Shown here in pieces: positions 1 through 9,002 of a DNA stretch of 64,000 bases (position 1 is the stretch's first letter; each line of letters begins with the position of its first letter). The notes beneath the pieces were generated by a model that saw only the letters and a list, made by a program, of their open reading frames with translations, was not told where the DNA came from and did no database searches. Position numbers and translations under genes: made by a program. This DNA comes from Seinonella peptonophila. GTDB taxonomy: Bacteria > Bacillota > Bacilli > Thermoactinomycetales > Thermoactinomycetaceae. The stretch is taken from NCBI RefSeq assembly GCF_900129355.1, contig NZ_FQVL01000001.1, forward strand, positions 821,753 through 885,752. The letters are read 5' to 3'.

Positions 1-540
1 CGCAACGCCAACTGCTCCTGCCCTTAGATAATCTTGCATATTTTCTGGCGTAACTCCACCGACAGCAATTGGTTTTACTTGTTCAAAAGGTCCTTTTAAC
101 GATTGAATATAGGAAGGTCCAAATAGAGCAATTGGAAAAATTTTCACCACTTCTAATCCCATTCGTAATGCTGCTGCTACTTCAGTAGGGGTCATTACGC
201 CAGGCCAAATCTCTACATCTCTTTCTAAAGCTGCATCAATTACCGCTGGATCAAAGTGGGGCGTAATCAAAAAAGAGGCGCCAGCAGCAACGGCATCTTG
301 TACCATTTGAGGTGACATAACGGTTCCTGCTCCAATTAGAACTTCTGAAGGTAGCTGCTCCCTCCACGCAGAAAGTATACTGAGTGCATCTGGTGTATTC
401 AATGTTACTTCTATTAGACGAACTCCACCCTCGGCTAATGCGATTCCAGAGCGAATAGCTCTCTCTTGTTCAACTCCACGCATAATGGCAATAACTTTTG
501 TTTGTTCTAACAATGCAGATGGGCTTAGATTTTTGTTCAA
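1..540 (-). CDS. eda: 2-dehydro-3-deoxy-phosphogluconate (KDPG/KHG) aldolase, 3' end cut by window edge
   Basis: Class I aldolase that splits KDPG (and 4-hydroxy-2-oxoglutarate) to pyruvate plus glyceraldehyde 3-phosphate or glyoxylate, in sugar-acid catabolism. I translated it by hand from the reverse strand: a TTG start at 540 lies behind a GGAGG-type site (AGGAGGCGATCAGG), giving MNKNLSPSALLEQTKVIAIM. The TIM-barrel hallmarks are in order: IAIMRG near the N-terminus, the Glu of LIEVTLNTP, GAGTVM, and VKIFPIALFGP, whose Lys is the expected Schiff-base residue. The frame is open for 180 codons to the window edge; the family is about 210 residues, so only a short C-terminal piece is missing. 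What lies downstream cannot be seen, so the operon context is unknown. Confidence 0.9.
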   Translation of the reverse strand, partial: MNKNLSPSALLEQTKVIAIMRGVEQERAIRSGIALAEGGVRLIEVTLNTPDALSILSAWREQLPSEVLIGAGTVMSPQMVQDAVAAGASFLITPHFDPAVIDAALERDVEIWPGVMTPTEVAAALRMGLEVVKIFPIALFGPSYIQSLKGPFEQVKPIAVGGVTPENMQDYLRAGAVGVA

Positions 541-727
541 CCTGATCGCCTCCTAGGAAAATAGAAACATCAATATCGAATAAGCAAGGGAACTCGCCCC
601 TTATTATACAGGAAAATACGACCATTTTTTATCTCATCTTGAACTCATTCCACCTATCGCACAACTTTTGATGATGATCTATAATAGGATAGAATTCATA
701 GATTAGATGAGAGAAGGTTTAGGCAAA

Positions 728-2263
728 ATGCAAGGACTAAAAGACTCAATCTATCAATTAATTACAGAAACATCAACGAATCTTCCGCCCGATGTTCGAT
801 TTGCGATCAAACAGGGAAAAGAAAACGAGAGCGCTGGAACTCGTTCCTCCATCGCCCTGTCGACCATCACAAAAAATATCGATATGGCAGAAGAAAATAT
901 TTCTCCTATTTGCCAAGATACAGGTATGCCAACATTTGAAATCCATGTTCCTGTAGGGGTTAATCAAATAAAAATGACAAGGGCAATTAAAGAGGCCATT
1001 GTCAAAGCGACCGAGCAGGGAAAACTTCGGCCAAATTCTGTCGACTCATTAACTGGTAAAAACAGTGGAAACAACTTAGGCATTGGTGTCCCTGTTATTC
1101 ATTTTACTCAGTGGGAAAAAAATGAAATCGATATCCGCTTGATCCTAAAAGGTGGCGGTTGTGAAAATAAAAATATCCAATATAGCCTTCCATGTGAGTT
1201 ACCTGGACTCGGTCGAGCGGGTCGTGATTTGGATGGTATTCGTAAATGCATTCTACACAGTGTATATCAAGCACAGGGACAGGGTTGTAGTGCGGGCTTT
1301 ATTGGTGTAGGCATTGGCGGAGACCGTACGAGCGGATACCAACTAGCAAAGCAACAGCTCTTTCGAAAAGTAGATGACCAAAATCCAATTCCTGATTTAG
1401 CTAAATTAGAAGCATATATCCTTGAAACAGCAAATCAACTCGGCATTGGAACAATGGGTTTCGGAGGAGAAGCGACTCTATTAGGCTGTAAAATTGGCGT
1501 GATGGATCGAATTCCTGCTAGTTTTTTTGTTTCTGTTGCCTATAATTGCTGGGCATATCGTCGACAAGGTATTATAGTCAATGCAGAAACAGGTGAAATT
1601 GAACGTTGGCTTTATAAAGATGAACCAACCTCTGCTGCTCCTCAGCAAACAAAGCAGCAAGAATCAGCAGATGTATTCTCTAATGGAAAAGTACTAACAA
1701 CACCACTTAGCGAAAAAGAGGTTCGCGAATTAAAAGTAGGAGATGTGGTCATCATCAATGGTCTCATTCATACCGGGCGTGATGCGCTGCATAAATATCT
1801 GATGGACCATGATTCTCCTGTTGATCTAACGAATGGTGTACTCTATCATTGCGGGCCTGTTATGTTAAAAGACGATGATGGAAATTGGGTTGTGAAAGCG
1901 GCTGGTCCAACAACGAGCATACGAGAAGAGCCATACCAAGCCGATATTATCAAGAAGTTTGGTCTACGTGCGATTATTGGCAAAGGCGGTATGGGTGCGA
2001 AGACGTTGCAAGGGTTAAAAGAGCATGGAGCTGTCTATTTAAATGCAATTGGTGGAGCCGCACAATACTATGCGGATTGTATGGAAACTGTAGAGGGTGT
2101 GGATTTTGCTGAATTTGGAATTCCTGAGGCAATGTGGCATCTCCGAGTACAAGGATTTGCTGCCATTGTGACGATGGATGCACATGGAAACAGCTTGCAT
2201 AAAGATGTGGAAATGTCTGCTCTTGAACGGCTAGCACAGTTTAAAGACCGTGTGTTTGACTAA
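728..2263 (+). CDS. fumA: class I (iron-sulfur) fumarate hydratase, fused alpha/beta form
   Basis: Interconverts fumarate and malate in the TCA cycle using an oxygen-sensitive [4Fe-4S] cluster. The N-terminal alpha part carries the cluster cysteines in CQDTGMP, GGGCENK and GQGCSAG; the last leads into GVGIGGDRTSG. The C-terminal beta part has LIHTGRDALHKYL and GKGGMGAKT. At about 511 residues it matches single-chain class I enzymes. I start at the ATG at 728 because AGAAGG lies 10 bases upstream; the in-frame ATG at 707 has no well-placed site. It is unrelated in fold to the class II enzyme (FumC/CitG) of B. subtilis. It stands alone, divergent from the aldolase. Which class I isoform (FumA or FumB type) it matches is arbitrary. 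Confidence 0.93.
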   Translation: MQGLKDSIYQLITETSTNLPPDVRFAIKQGKENESAGTRSSIALSTITKNIDMAEENISPICQDTGMPTFEIHVPVGVNQIKMTRAIKEAIVKATEQGKLRPNSVDSLTGKNSGNNLGIGVPVIHFTQWEKNEIDIRLILKGGGCENKNIQYSLPCELPGLGRAGRDLDGIRKCILHSVYQAQGQGCSAGFIGVGIGGDRTSGYQLAKQQLFRKVDDQNPIPDLAKLEAYILETANQLGIGTMGFGGEATLLGCKIGVMDRIPASFFVSVAYNCWAYRRQGIIVNAETGEIERWLYKDEPTSAAPQQTKQQESADVFSNGKVLTTPLSEKEVRELKVGDVVIINGLIHTGRDALHKYLMDHDSPVDLTNGVLYHCGPVMLKDDDGNWVVKAAGPTTSIREEPYQADIIKKFGLRAIIGKGGMGAKTLQGLKEHGAVYLNAIGGAAQYYADCMETVEGVDFAEFGIPEAMWHLRVQGFAAIVTMDAHGNSLHKDVEMSALERLAQFKDRVFD

Positions 2264-2465
2264 TTGTAGACTTTCAAGGTACAATTAAATTATTCATAAA
2301 TAAAAGGTGCATAACCTTGCTCCTCTCTTGTAGCAATTGTAAATATTTTGTAAAATGAAAATGAGATGTAGAGAAAAAGAGAAGTACTTACAGTTGTGTC
2401 AAATTGGTCTGAACTCCTTTGGGTTCACATTTTGATACGACTGAATTTTTTGAGGGGGTTACACA

Positions 2466-3377
2466 TTGAAAATGGGGAAAAGATTTCGTTTGCTCTTTTT
2501 ATCGATCGTTCTTATTTTGGCGATGGCTTTACCTACAGCGGTCTTTGCGGATGCAGTTGCAGGTGATACCGTTGTAACACTTGGTCATGACTTAACTGAA
2601 CAACAGAAAAATGCAATTTTACAAGAAATGGGTGTCGATCCAAACGCTAGTAATGTGAAAAAGATCGAAGTTACAAATGAAGAGGAACATCAATATGCTG
2701 GTAAATATGCAAGTAAAGCGCAAATTGGTACTCGCGCGCTCTCCTCTGCAAAAATTGTTCTAATAGGATCAGGAAAAGGTATTACGGTGAAGACCCATAA
2801 TATCACAACTATTACTGAAGCGATGTATGCAAGTGCCGCCATTACAGCTGGTGTAAAAGATGCTGAAATATATGTAACCGCTCCTTTTGCCGTCTCAGGA
2901 ACTGCTGGTTTGACAGGAATCTTAAAAGCTTATGAAACGGCAACAGGGAAAAAGATTAGCGAAGATCAAAAACAGGTAGCGAGCGAGGAATTAGCACGAA
3001 CACAAGAACTAGGAAAACAATTGGGTGACAACAACAAAGCAGCTCAATTCATCACCAAAGTAAAAGAACAAATTGCTACAGAAAAACCAAAGACACCTGA
3101 AGAATATCGTGATATCATCATAAATGTCTCAAATGACTTTAACATTAACTTAAACGAAACAACCGTTAATCAATTGGTTCAGTTCAGCCAAAACTTTGCG
3201 AAGTTAAATATTGATTGGAACGTAATCAGCTCGCAAATCGAAAAATTGCAAGGTGGCTTGAGTGATATCCTAACTTCTGTTCCTGCTCAAGGGATTATTG
3301 ACACAGTATTAGAATGGCTTGGTAGTGTCTTTAGTGCGATTGGAGATATCTTCACTTCAAGTTCATCACGTAATTAA
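2466..3377 (+). CDS. secreted DUF1002 (YpuA-like) protein
   Basis: Function unknown. It starts at a TTG behind GAGGGGG. Residues 1-29 form a signal peptide: a basic start, a hydrophobic stretch (LLFLSIVLILAMALPTAVF) and a probable cut after AVFADA. The mature part contains the features I associate with DUF1002: VVTLGHDLTEQQKNAILQEM, then a central VLIGSGKGITV and an alanine-rich TAPFAVSGTAGLTGI, with a helical C-terminal half. The B. subtilis relative is YpuA. No catalytic motif is visible, so it is probably an extracellular or wall-space protein. It is monocistronic, ending in the hairpin shared with sdhB. Family assignment is from memory of the domain pattern. Confidence 0.75.
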   Translation: MKMGKRFRLLFLSIVLILAMALPTAVFADAVAGDTVVTLGHDLTEQQKNAILQEMGVDPNASNVKKIEVTNEEEHQYAGKYASKAQIGTRALSSAKIVLIGSGKGITVKTHNITTITEAMYASAAITAGVKDAEIYVTAPFAVSGTAGLTGILKAYETATGKKISEDQKQVASEELARTQELGKQLGDNNKAAQFITKVKEQIATEKPKTPEEYRDIIINVSNDFNINLNETTVNQLVQFSQNFAKLNIDWNVISSQIEKLQGGLSDILTSVPAQGIIDTVLEWLGSVFSAIGDIFTSSSSRN

Positions 3378-3413
3378 GGCTAACTGCTACGATAAATCTA
3401 TGGCACTATACAA

Positions 3414-3447
3414 AGAAACCCTTGCTTCCTAGGAAGCAAGGGTTTCT
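3414..3447. terminator. bidirectional intrinsic terminator between the DUF1002 gene and sdhB
   Basis: Perfect inverted repeat AGAAACCCTTGCTTCC, then TA, then its complement. It lies between the convergent stop codons of the DUF1002 gene and sdhB. T-rich flanks are modest on both sides. Confidence 0.8.
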
Positions 3448-3455
3448 GTTTGGGT

Positions 3456-4208
3456 TTAAAATGATAGCCATTTTTTCAATACAAAACGTGTCGATTCACG
3501 ATTCATTATCGCAATTGAAGTTGTCAATGGTATTCCTTTTGGACATGCTTGAACACAGTTTTGTGAATTTCCACATTCTTGTAATCCACCTTCACCAATT
3601 AAAGCAGATGTCCGTTCATCTTTATTTAAAGCTCCTGTTGGGTGTGCATTAAAGAGATTCACCTGACCAACAATAAAAGGTCCCATAAAATCTGAACTAT
3701 TATTTACATTTGGGCAAGCCTGCAAACAAACACCACAAGTCATACATTTGGAAAGCTCATAGCGCCAATCACTTTCTTCTTGGGACTGGCGTGGGCCTGG
3801 GCCGAGATCATGGCTGCCATCGATTGGAATCCATGCTTTTACTCTTTTTAGTGCATCAAACATCCGTCCACGATCGACGATTAGATCACGAATTACTGGG
3901 AATGTGTTCATCGGTGAAATACGAATAGGTTGCTCAAGTTTATCGATCAATGCAGAACATGCCTGACGTGGACGTCCGTTGATCACCATCGAACAAGCTC
4001 CGCATACTTCTTCTAAACAGTTTGATTCCCATTGAATTGGGCGTACCTTTTCCCCTGCTGCATTGACGGGATTTCTTTGAATCTCCATAAATGCTGAGAT
4101 CACATTCATATTCTGTCGATAAGGGATACGAAATTCTTCTTGGTAAGGTCTGCTATCCGGATCATCTTGTCTTGTGACAATCAAGCGGATGGTACGTTGT
4201 TCGCTCAT
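3456..4208 (-). CDS. sdhB: succinate dehydrogenase iron-sulfur subunit
   Basis: Carries electrons from the flavoprotein SdhA to the cytochrome b subunit in complex II. All three cluster motifs are present in order: [2Fe-2S] cysteines in NCLEEVCGACSMVINGRP followed by RQAC, [4Fe-4S] in CMTCGVCLQACPN, and [3Fe-4S] in CGNSQNCVQACPKGIP. At 250 residues it has the length of the Bacillus protein. Its ATG overlaps the sdhA stop by 4 bases, implying translational coupling. It is the last gene of sdhCAB and ends just before the bidirectional hairpin at 3414-3447. Confidence 0.97.
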   Translation of the reverse strand: MSEQRTIRLIVTRQDDPDSRPYQEEFRIPYRQNMNVISAFMEIQRNPVNAAGEKVRPIQWESNCLEEVCGACSMVINGRPRQACSALIDKLEQPIRISPMNTFPVIRDLIVDRGRMFDALKRVKAWIPIDGSHDLGPGPRQSQEESDWRYELSKCMTCGVCLQACPNVNNSSDFMGPFIVGQVNLFNAHPTGALNKDERTSALIGEGGLQECGNSQNCVQACPKGIPLTTSIAIMNRESTRFVLKKWLSF

Positions 4209-5971
4209 GAATTCGCTGCCCCTTTCTTAGCAACATCATAACGACGCGGACGCGGTTTAATCAGAGAGACATCAACAGATTCATAGTCGAATTTAGGGCC
4301 ATCAGGTGTAAAGCTAGCCAATGTTGTTTTTAACCAGTCTTCATCATTACGATCTGGAAAATCTGGTTTATAGTGTGCCCCACGACTTTCATTACGATTA
4401 TACGCACCCAGTGTAATTACACGAGCTAATTGTAACATGTTCCACAATTGACGTGTAAATGGTACTGCTTGGTTACTCCAACGACTTGTATCTATCATAT
4501 CAATCTTTTGATAGCGTTCTATCAATTCCTGAATCTTTTCATCTGTTTTTAATAAGCGATCATTATGCCGAACCACAGTTACATTATCCGTCATCCACTC
4601 ACCTAATTCTTTATGAATAAGATAAGCATTTTCTGTTCCTTCCATATTCAAAAGTTGTTCATATTGATCTTCACGATCTTTGCGTTGTGATTCACCAAAA
4701 TCGGGAGCAAAGCTATCGACATGTTTATCCAATCCACGAATATACGCTAATGCGTTTGGAGCTGTTACCATTCCACCATAGATACAGGAAAGGAGTGAGT
4801 TTGCACCCAATCGGTTTGCTCCATGATATTGATATTCACATTCACCAGCGGCAAATAGCCCTGGAATGTTGGTCATTTGATTAAAATCTACCCACATTCC
4901 ACCCATTGAATAATGAACCGCAGGGAAAATACGCATAGGTACTTTATGTGGATCTTCTCCAATAAATTTCTCATAAATCTCAATAATCCCACCCAATTTG
5001 CGATCAAGCTCTTTTGGGTCTTTATGAGATAAATCAAGATAGACCATATTTTCTCCGTTTATGCCTAATTTATCATCAACACAAACTTTAAAAATGGCCC
5101 GTGTAGCAATATCACGTGGAACGAGATTTCCATATTCAGGATACATCTCTTCTAAGAAATACCAAGGCTTCCCATCCTTATATGTCCAGATTCGTCCGCC
5201 TTCACCTCTAGCAGATTCTGACATTAAGCGCAATTTATCATCACCAGGAATCGCTGTGGGATGAACTTGAATAAATTCACCATTCGCATAGGTAACGCCT
5301 TGCTGATAGACAGCACTAGCGGCAGTACCTGTATTAATCATGGAGTTTGTTGTCTTGCCAAAAATAATCCCAGGGCCACCTGTAGCCAAGATCACAGCAT
5401 CAGCAAGGAAAGAGCGAATCTCCCCTCCACGCAAATTTTGAGCAACAATTCCACGACAGCGTCCCTCATCATCCTGAATAATACCTAGAAACTCCCAATG
5501 TTCATACTTAGTCACTTTTCCTTCTGTTTCATAGCGACGTACCTGCTCATCAAGTGCATATAACAATTGTTGTCCCGTGGTTGCGCCCGCAAAAGCAGTA
5601 CGATGGTGCTTGGTGCCACCAAATCGACGAAAATCAATTAATCCCTCTGGTGTACGGGTAAAAGGTACACCCATACGATCCATTAAGTAGATAATTCCTG
5701 GAGCAGCCTCACACATGGCTTTTACAGGTGGTTGATTCGCCAAGAAATCTCCGCCGTAAATGGTATCATCAAAATGTTCCCAAGGCGAGTCTCCTTCACC
5801 TTTTGTATTAACTGCTCCGTTGATTCCACCTTGTGCACAAACCGAGTGAGAGCGTTTCACTGGAACAATCGAAAATAGTTCAATATTCGCGCCTAATTCG
5901 GCTGCCTTGATGGTGGCCATCAATCCCGCGAGACCACCACCGACAATGATACATTTTTCATTCATTGACAA
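4205..5971 (-). CDS. sdhA: succinate dehydrogenase flavoprotein subunit
   Basis: Oxidises succinate to fumarate with covalently bound FAD on the cytoplasmic face of complex II. The N-terminal dinucleotide fold is IIVGGGLAGLMATIKAAELG. HSVCAQGGINGA holds the flavinylated His. TGGPGIIFGKTTNS and the active-site HPTAIPGDDKL follow, with HYSMGGMWVDFNQMT and GLFAAGECEYQYHGANRLG towards the C-terminus. Its 588 residues fit the Bacillus-type enzyme. It lies 39 bases behind sdhC and overlaps sdhB by 4 bases. The methylmenaquinone-linked Bacillus type is the closest match I know. Confidence 0.97.
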   Translation of the reverse strand: MSMNEKCIIVGGGLAGLMATIKAAELGANIELFSIVPVKRSHSVCAQGGINGAVNTKGEGDSPWEHFDDTIYGGDFLANQPPVKAMCEAAPGIIYLMDRMGVPFTRTPEGLIDFRRFGGTKHHRTAFAGATTGQQLLYALDEQVRRYETEGKVTKYEHWEFLGIIQDDEGRCRGIVAQNLRGGEIRSFLADAVILATGGPGIIFGKTTNSMINTGTAASAVYQQGVTYANGEFIQVHPTAIPGDDKLRLMSESARGEGGRIWTYKDGKPWYFLEEMYPEYGNLVPRDIATRAIFKVCVDDKLGINGENMVYLDLSHKDPKELDRKLGGIIEIYEKFIGEDPHKVPMRIFPAVHYSMGGMWVDFNQMTNIPGLFAAGECEYQYHGANRLGANSLLSCIYGGMVTAPNALAYIRGLDKHVDSFAPDFGESQRKDREDQYEQLLNMEGTENAYLIHKELGEWMTDNVTVVRHNDRLLKTDEKIQELIERYQKIDMIDTSRWSNQAVPFTRQLWNMLQLARVITLGAYNRNESRGAHYKPDFPDRNDEDWLKTTLASFTPDGPKFDYESVDVSLIKPRPRRYDVAKKGAANS

Positions 5972-6010
5972 GTGCTCCCTTCTAACGCTGTACCAAATGG
6001 ATTCTATTTA

Positions 6011-6637
6011 TTAGCCTAATGATGCAAAAGCTAAGATCGTGCGAATACCAACAAAAGACATGGCTACAAATACTGCTCCCCATATGTAAGTGGAAATCGT
6101 TTGCGAACGTGGTCCGACTGTAACGCCCCAGCTAACCAAAAATGACCACATACCATTACAAAAATGAAAAACCGCACATAGTAACCCAACCATATAAACA
6201 ATTAGCCAGATATTGTTACTCATGATTGCAACCGTTTGGTCAGCTAGTTGAGTAGATGTCCAACCATATATTGCGACTTGCACACGTGTTTGCCAAATAT
6301 GCCAAAGTACAAATATTAGTGTAATGACCCCAGTTACTCTTTGTAACATAAACATGATATTGCGAAAGGTACCAAATTGACTTACATTATTGTCTGCCCG
6401 AAAAGCAATATATAGTCCATAAATACCGTGGTACATGAGGGGTAAAAAGATAAACAAAACTTCTAATACTAAAAGAATAGGGATTCCCCATAACCAATTA
6501 ACACTTTCCACAAATGATTCCTTACCACCAGTGATATGATAATTGGTGTAGAGGTGTTCGATCAAAAAAAAGCCCACCGGTATTACACCCAACAAGGAGT
6601 GTAACCGACGGTTAAAAAAACTGCGTTGAGTGCTCAT
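6011..6637 (-). CDS. sdhC: succinate dehydrogenase cytochrome b558 membrane subunit
   Basis: Membrane anchor of complex II; binds two hemes b and passes electrons to menaquinone. There are five hydrophobic segments. The N-terminus RRLHSLLGVIPVGFFLIEHL closely matches Bacillus SdhC, and conserved His residues occur in that segment, in YHGIYG, in LWHIWQ and in VFHFCNG. The frame is open back to 6706, but GGAGG at 6644-6648 sits 6 bases from the ATG at 6637. That start gives 208 residues, the usual length, so the upstream extension is probably untranslated leader. It is first in sdhCAB; the promoter must lie in the 217 bases between it and lysC. Confidence 0.94.
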   Translation of the reverse strand: MSTQRSFFNRRLHSLLGVIPVGFFLIEHLYTNYHITGGKESFVESVNWLWGIPILLVLEVLFIFLPLMYHGIYGLYIAFRADNNVSQFGTFRNIMFMLQRVTGVITLIFVLWHIWQTRVQVAIYGWTSTQLADQTVAIMSNNIWLIVYMVGLLCAVFHFCNGMWSFLVSWGVTVGPRSQTISTYIWGAVFVAMSFVGIRTILAFASLG

Positions 6638-6854
6638 CATGTGCCTCCAATCATAAAAAAGATTCCTATCAAAATTTCCCAGATTTCGTGAAACTGACGA
6701 ATCCATTGTACTCCCATCATGCCCCGAAGGTCAAGGAAAGGCGATAGGAATTTCTTCAACATGATCTTATCTCTAATTATTTTTGCCGATTTATGATTTG
6801 TTCAACCCTACTTCTCATGATCATCCAGCTAAAGTAGTTTCTCTAATTGCCTCC

Positions 6855-8093
6855 TTACACACTGGCTGGCTGTTTCGCATCTAATTCAAAAGCAGTATGC
6901 AAAAGCTGTACAGCTTCTTTCGTTTGGGCGCGATCAATTAAACATGATATTTTAATCTCAGAAGTTGAAACCATTTTGATTCTTATGCCAGCCTGACTAA
7001 GTGTTGTAAACATTTTCGCTGCTACTCCAGGGCGAGTCATCATCCCAACACCTACAACAGATACTTTCGCCAATTCGTCCTCATAAAGCACTTTTTTAAT
7101 AGCTAGTTTACTTTGTAATGATTTCAATAATCTTTTTGCATTCTCACCATCGCTCTCTTCCAAGCTAAATGCTACATCAATCAAATCTTGATCATGCTCA
7201 CTCTGTACAATCATATCCACATTAATATGTTCATCTGCCAATAAAGAGAATACATGGGGTAAACTTTCAGGTTGGTTGGGGAGCCCTAAAATCTTCACCC
7301 TCGCTACATCTGAATCATGAGCCACTCCTCTAGCTGATAATGTTTGTTCCATTTGACTTGCCTCCTTTAACCATGTACCAGGTTCATCAACAAAGCTAGA
7401 TCGCACGACTAAGGGAACACGATGCATCAGGGCACATTCAACAGAACGTGGATGAAGAACCCCTGCACCTAAACGCGCTAATTCTAGCATTTCTTCAAAT
7501 GAAATCTCATCCATTTTGGTCGCTTGTGCGACGACACGAGGATCAGCAGTAAATACACCTGAAACATCTGTATTAATCTCACAATAATCAGCCTGTAGAG
7601 CAGCAGCTAAAGTTACAGCTGTTGTATCAGAGCCACCTCGTCCAAGTGTAGTTATTTCTCCATCTATTGACACACCCTGAAATCCAGCCACAACTGCAAC
7701 TTCACCATTTGACAAGCTCTGCTGAAGTCTGACAGATTCTACATGTGTGACAGATGCCTTTCCATGAATTGAATTTGTATTGACCCCAGCCTGCCATCCA
7801 GTAAACGAGCGAGCTTTGATTCCTTTTGCTTGTAATGCCATCGTCAATAAAGCAATGGTAATCTGTTCACCAGTTGTCAACAACATATCCATTTCTCTAG
7901 CGGGTGGATGAGGTGAGATTTGCTTCGCTAATGAAATAAGCTCATCCGTTTGTTTGCCCATTGCTGAAACAACAACTACACACTGATGCCCTTCATTTAA
8001 AGTTTTTTGGATTCGTTCAGCCACATTTTGAATTCTTTCTACACTTCCAACAGATGTGCCTCCATATTTTTGTACAACGACGCCCATCTCCAT
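6855..8093 (-). CDS. lysC: aspartokinase (lysine-regulated, LysC type)
   Basis: Phosphorylates aspartate, the first step towards diaminopimelate, lysine, threonine and methionine. The kinase domain begins VVVQKYGGTSVGSVERI and contains TTLGRGGSDTTAV and ADYCEINTDVSGVFTADPR. Two ACT domains fill the C-terminal third (VKILGLPNQP, and VSVVGVGMMTRPGVAAKMF). I use the ATG at 8093, five bases after AAGGAG. The ATG at 8087 would match the B. subtilis N-terminus exactly, and a GTG at 8099 is also in frame. As in Bacillus aspartokinase II, an in-frame Met just before the ACT domains (in SQMEQTL) could start a separate beta subunit. Expression is controlled by the upstream lysine riboswitch, which fits a lysine-repressed isozyme. 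Confidence 0.95.
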   Translation of the reverse strand: MEMGVVVQKYGGTSVGSVERIQNVAERIQKTLNEGHQCVVVVSAMGKQTDELISLAKQISPHPPAREMDMLLTTGEQITIALLTMALQAKGIKARSFTGWQAGVNTNSIHGKASVTHVESVRLQQSLSNGEVAVVAGFQGVSIDGEITTLGRGGSDTTAVTLAAALQADYCEINTDVSGVFTADPRVVAQATKMDEISFEEMLELARLGAGVLHPRSVECALMHRVPLVVRSSFVDEPGTWLKEASQMEQTLSARGVAHDSDVARVKILGLPNQPESLPHVFSLLADEHINVDMIVQSEHDQDLIDVAFSLEESDGENAKRLLKSLQSKLAIKKVLYEDELAKVSVVGVGMMTRPGVAAKMFTTLSQAGIRIKMVSTSEIKISCLIDRAQTKEAVQLLHTAFELDAKQPASV

Positions 8094-8110
8094 TCCCACT
8101 CCTTACATAA

Positions 8111-8144
8111 ATAAAAAAGACCACAGCAGAGAGAAAGTCTGCTG
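8111..8144 (-). terminator. riboswitch-controlled terminator of lysC
   Basis: On the minus strand CAGCAGA pairs with TCTGCTG around a 7-base loop, followed by TGGTCTTTTTT. The segment CTCTCTG in the terminator can instead pair with CAGAGAG at the aptamer end (about 8173-8179). This is the expected terminator/antiterminator switch. Confidence 0.85.
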
Positions 8145-8178
8145 ACGCCTTTTGTTAGCATAATCATCTTCACTCTCT

Positions 8179-8361
8179 GTGAAATAGCGCTCCATAAGCA
8201 ACTACGAGTTCCTTATGACAGTACCGCCCTTATTCAGCAACGACACCAACCGATTTACTATACGAGTAGTAACCGACTTCGGCAATCTCCCCTTTCTACT
8301 CCTATCACGAGCCTCGTAGCCTCTAAAAGTATACTGATGAAGATTGCACCTCTAAATCACA
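8179..8361 (-). ncRNA. lysine riboswitch aptamer (L-box)
   Basis: The leader of lysC on the minus strand carries the conserved L-box blocks in order: AGAGGTGC near the 5' end, an AGTAT-like block, AGAGGC, AAAGGGGAGATTGCCGAAG, GGTTGGTGTCGTTGCTGAA, GGGCGGTACTGTCA and GGAGCGCTA. The P1 strands are GTGATTTAGAGGTGC and GCGCTATTTCAC. Lysine binding stabilises P1 and, by established mechanism, lets the terminator at 8111-8144 form. Confidence 0.95.
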
Positions 8362-8488
8362 AACGCACGATATACATTTATTATTAAAAAATACTCTATT
8401 ATACTATCATACTGGTTGATGAATTGCAAAATAGCAAAGACTACCGATATAATGGCTTCTAGAAGTTATTATATAGGAGCGTGAATCT

Positions 8489-8659
8489 ATGTTCGCTAAT
8501 ATTGGACCAATCGGTTTTATTGTGATTATCGCTGTTGCTTTATTGTTTTGGGGACCAAAGAAACTGCCTGAGTTAGGAAAGGCAACTGGAGAGACAATTC
8601 GAGCATTTCGTCAATCAATCAGTGGTAAGGATCATGATTCCAAAGAAAAAACAAAATAA
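8489..8659 (+). CDS. tatA: twin-arginine translocase subunit TatA/TatE
   Basis: Pore-forming or membrane-destabilising subunit of the Tat pathway, which exports folded proteins. The 56-residue product has one N-terminal membrane helix (IGPIGFIVIIAVALLFWGP), then the hinge and amphipathic helix KKLPELGKATGETIRAFRQS, then a short charged tail. This is the TatA signature at close to minimal length. AGGAG is 9 bases before the ATG. No tatC is nearby, so this is a solitary tatA, as is common in Bacillales. It is divergent from the lysC leader. Confidence 0.92.
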   Translation: MFANIGPIGFIVIIAVALLFWGPKKLPELGKATGETIRAFRQSISGKDHDSKEKTK

Positions 8660-8916
8660 AGCCACTAAAGTGGGGTTATACTTGTCTTGCATGATTTTTC
8701 AAACAAAATTTTGTCAAGCAATCATAAGCAGTTTTATACAACTCAGAGAAGTGATATTCGCATCTAAGTATAAAGTGCAAAATCTTCAACAACGCAACCA
8801 GTTAAAAAAGATTGCTAAGCAATATGGAGCAAAAGCATGTAAAGTATCAGAATTGCAAACACTCGTGTGAGATAAAGTCTATGAAAAGCATGTAACAAGC
8901 CATCCGAAACAAAGAA
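8660..8916 (+). other. stretch downstream of tatA with an uncertain open frame
   Basis: An open frame from 8622 to 8870 overlaps the tatA end in another phase. It has no credible ribosome binding site, and its first half is an unlikely protein. Its last 30 codons (NQLKKIAKQYGAKACKVSEL) look more protein-like, so this may be the tail of a decayed gene. I do not call a gene. Confidence 0.3.
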
Positions 8917-8975
8917 GGGGTGTCTGTAGTTCTCATCATCTGAATCTGACCATAGAAGAGAACTACAGACACCCC
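8917..8975. terminator. long hairpin between tatA and uvrC, possible bidirectional terminator
   Basis: Perfect 18-base inverted repeat (GGGGTGTCTGTAGTTCTC at 8917-8934 and its complement at 8958-8975) with a 23-base loop. Neither side has a clean T-run, so terminator function is an inference from its position between convergent genes. Confidence 0.5.
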
Positions 8976-9002
8976 TGTATAGATATCTTGATAATTAAGT
9001 TC

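Noticed and set aside
8622-8870. 82-codon frame overlapping the end of tatA
   Set aside because: No credible start site, and the first half has unlikely composition; kept only as an uncertain stretch.
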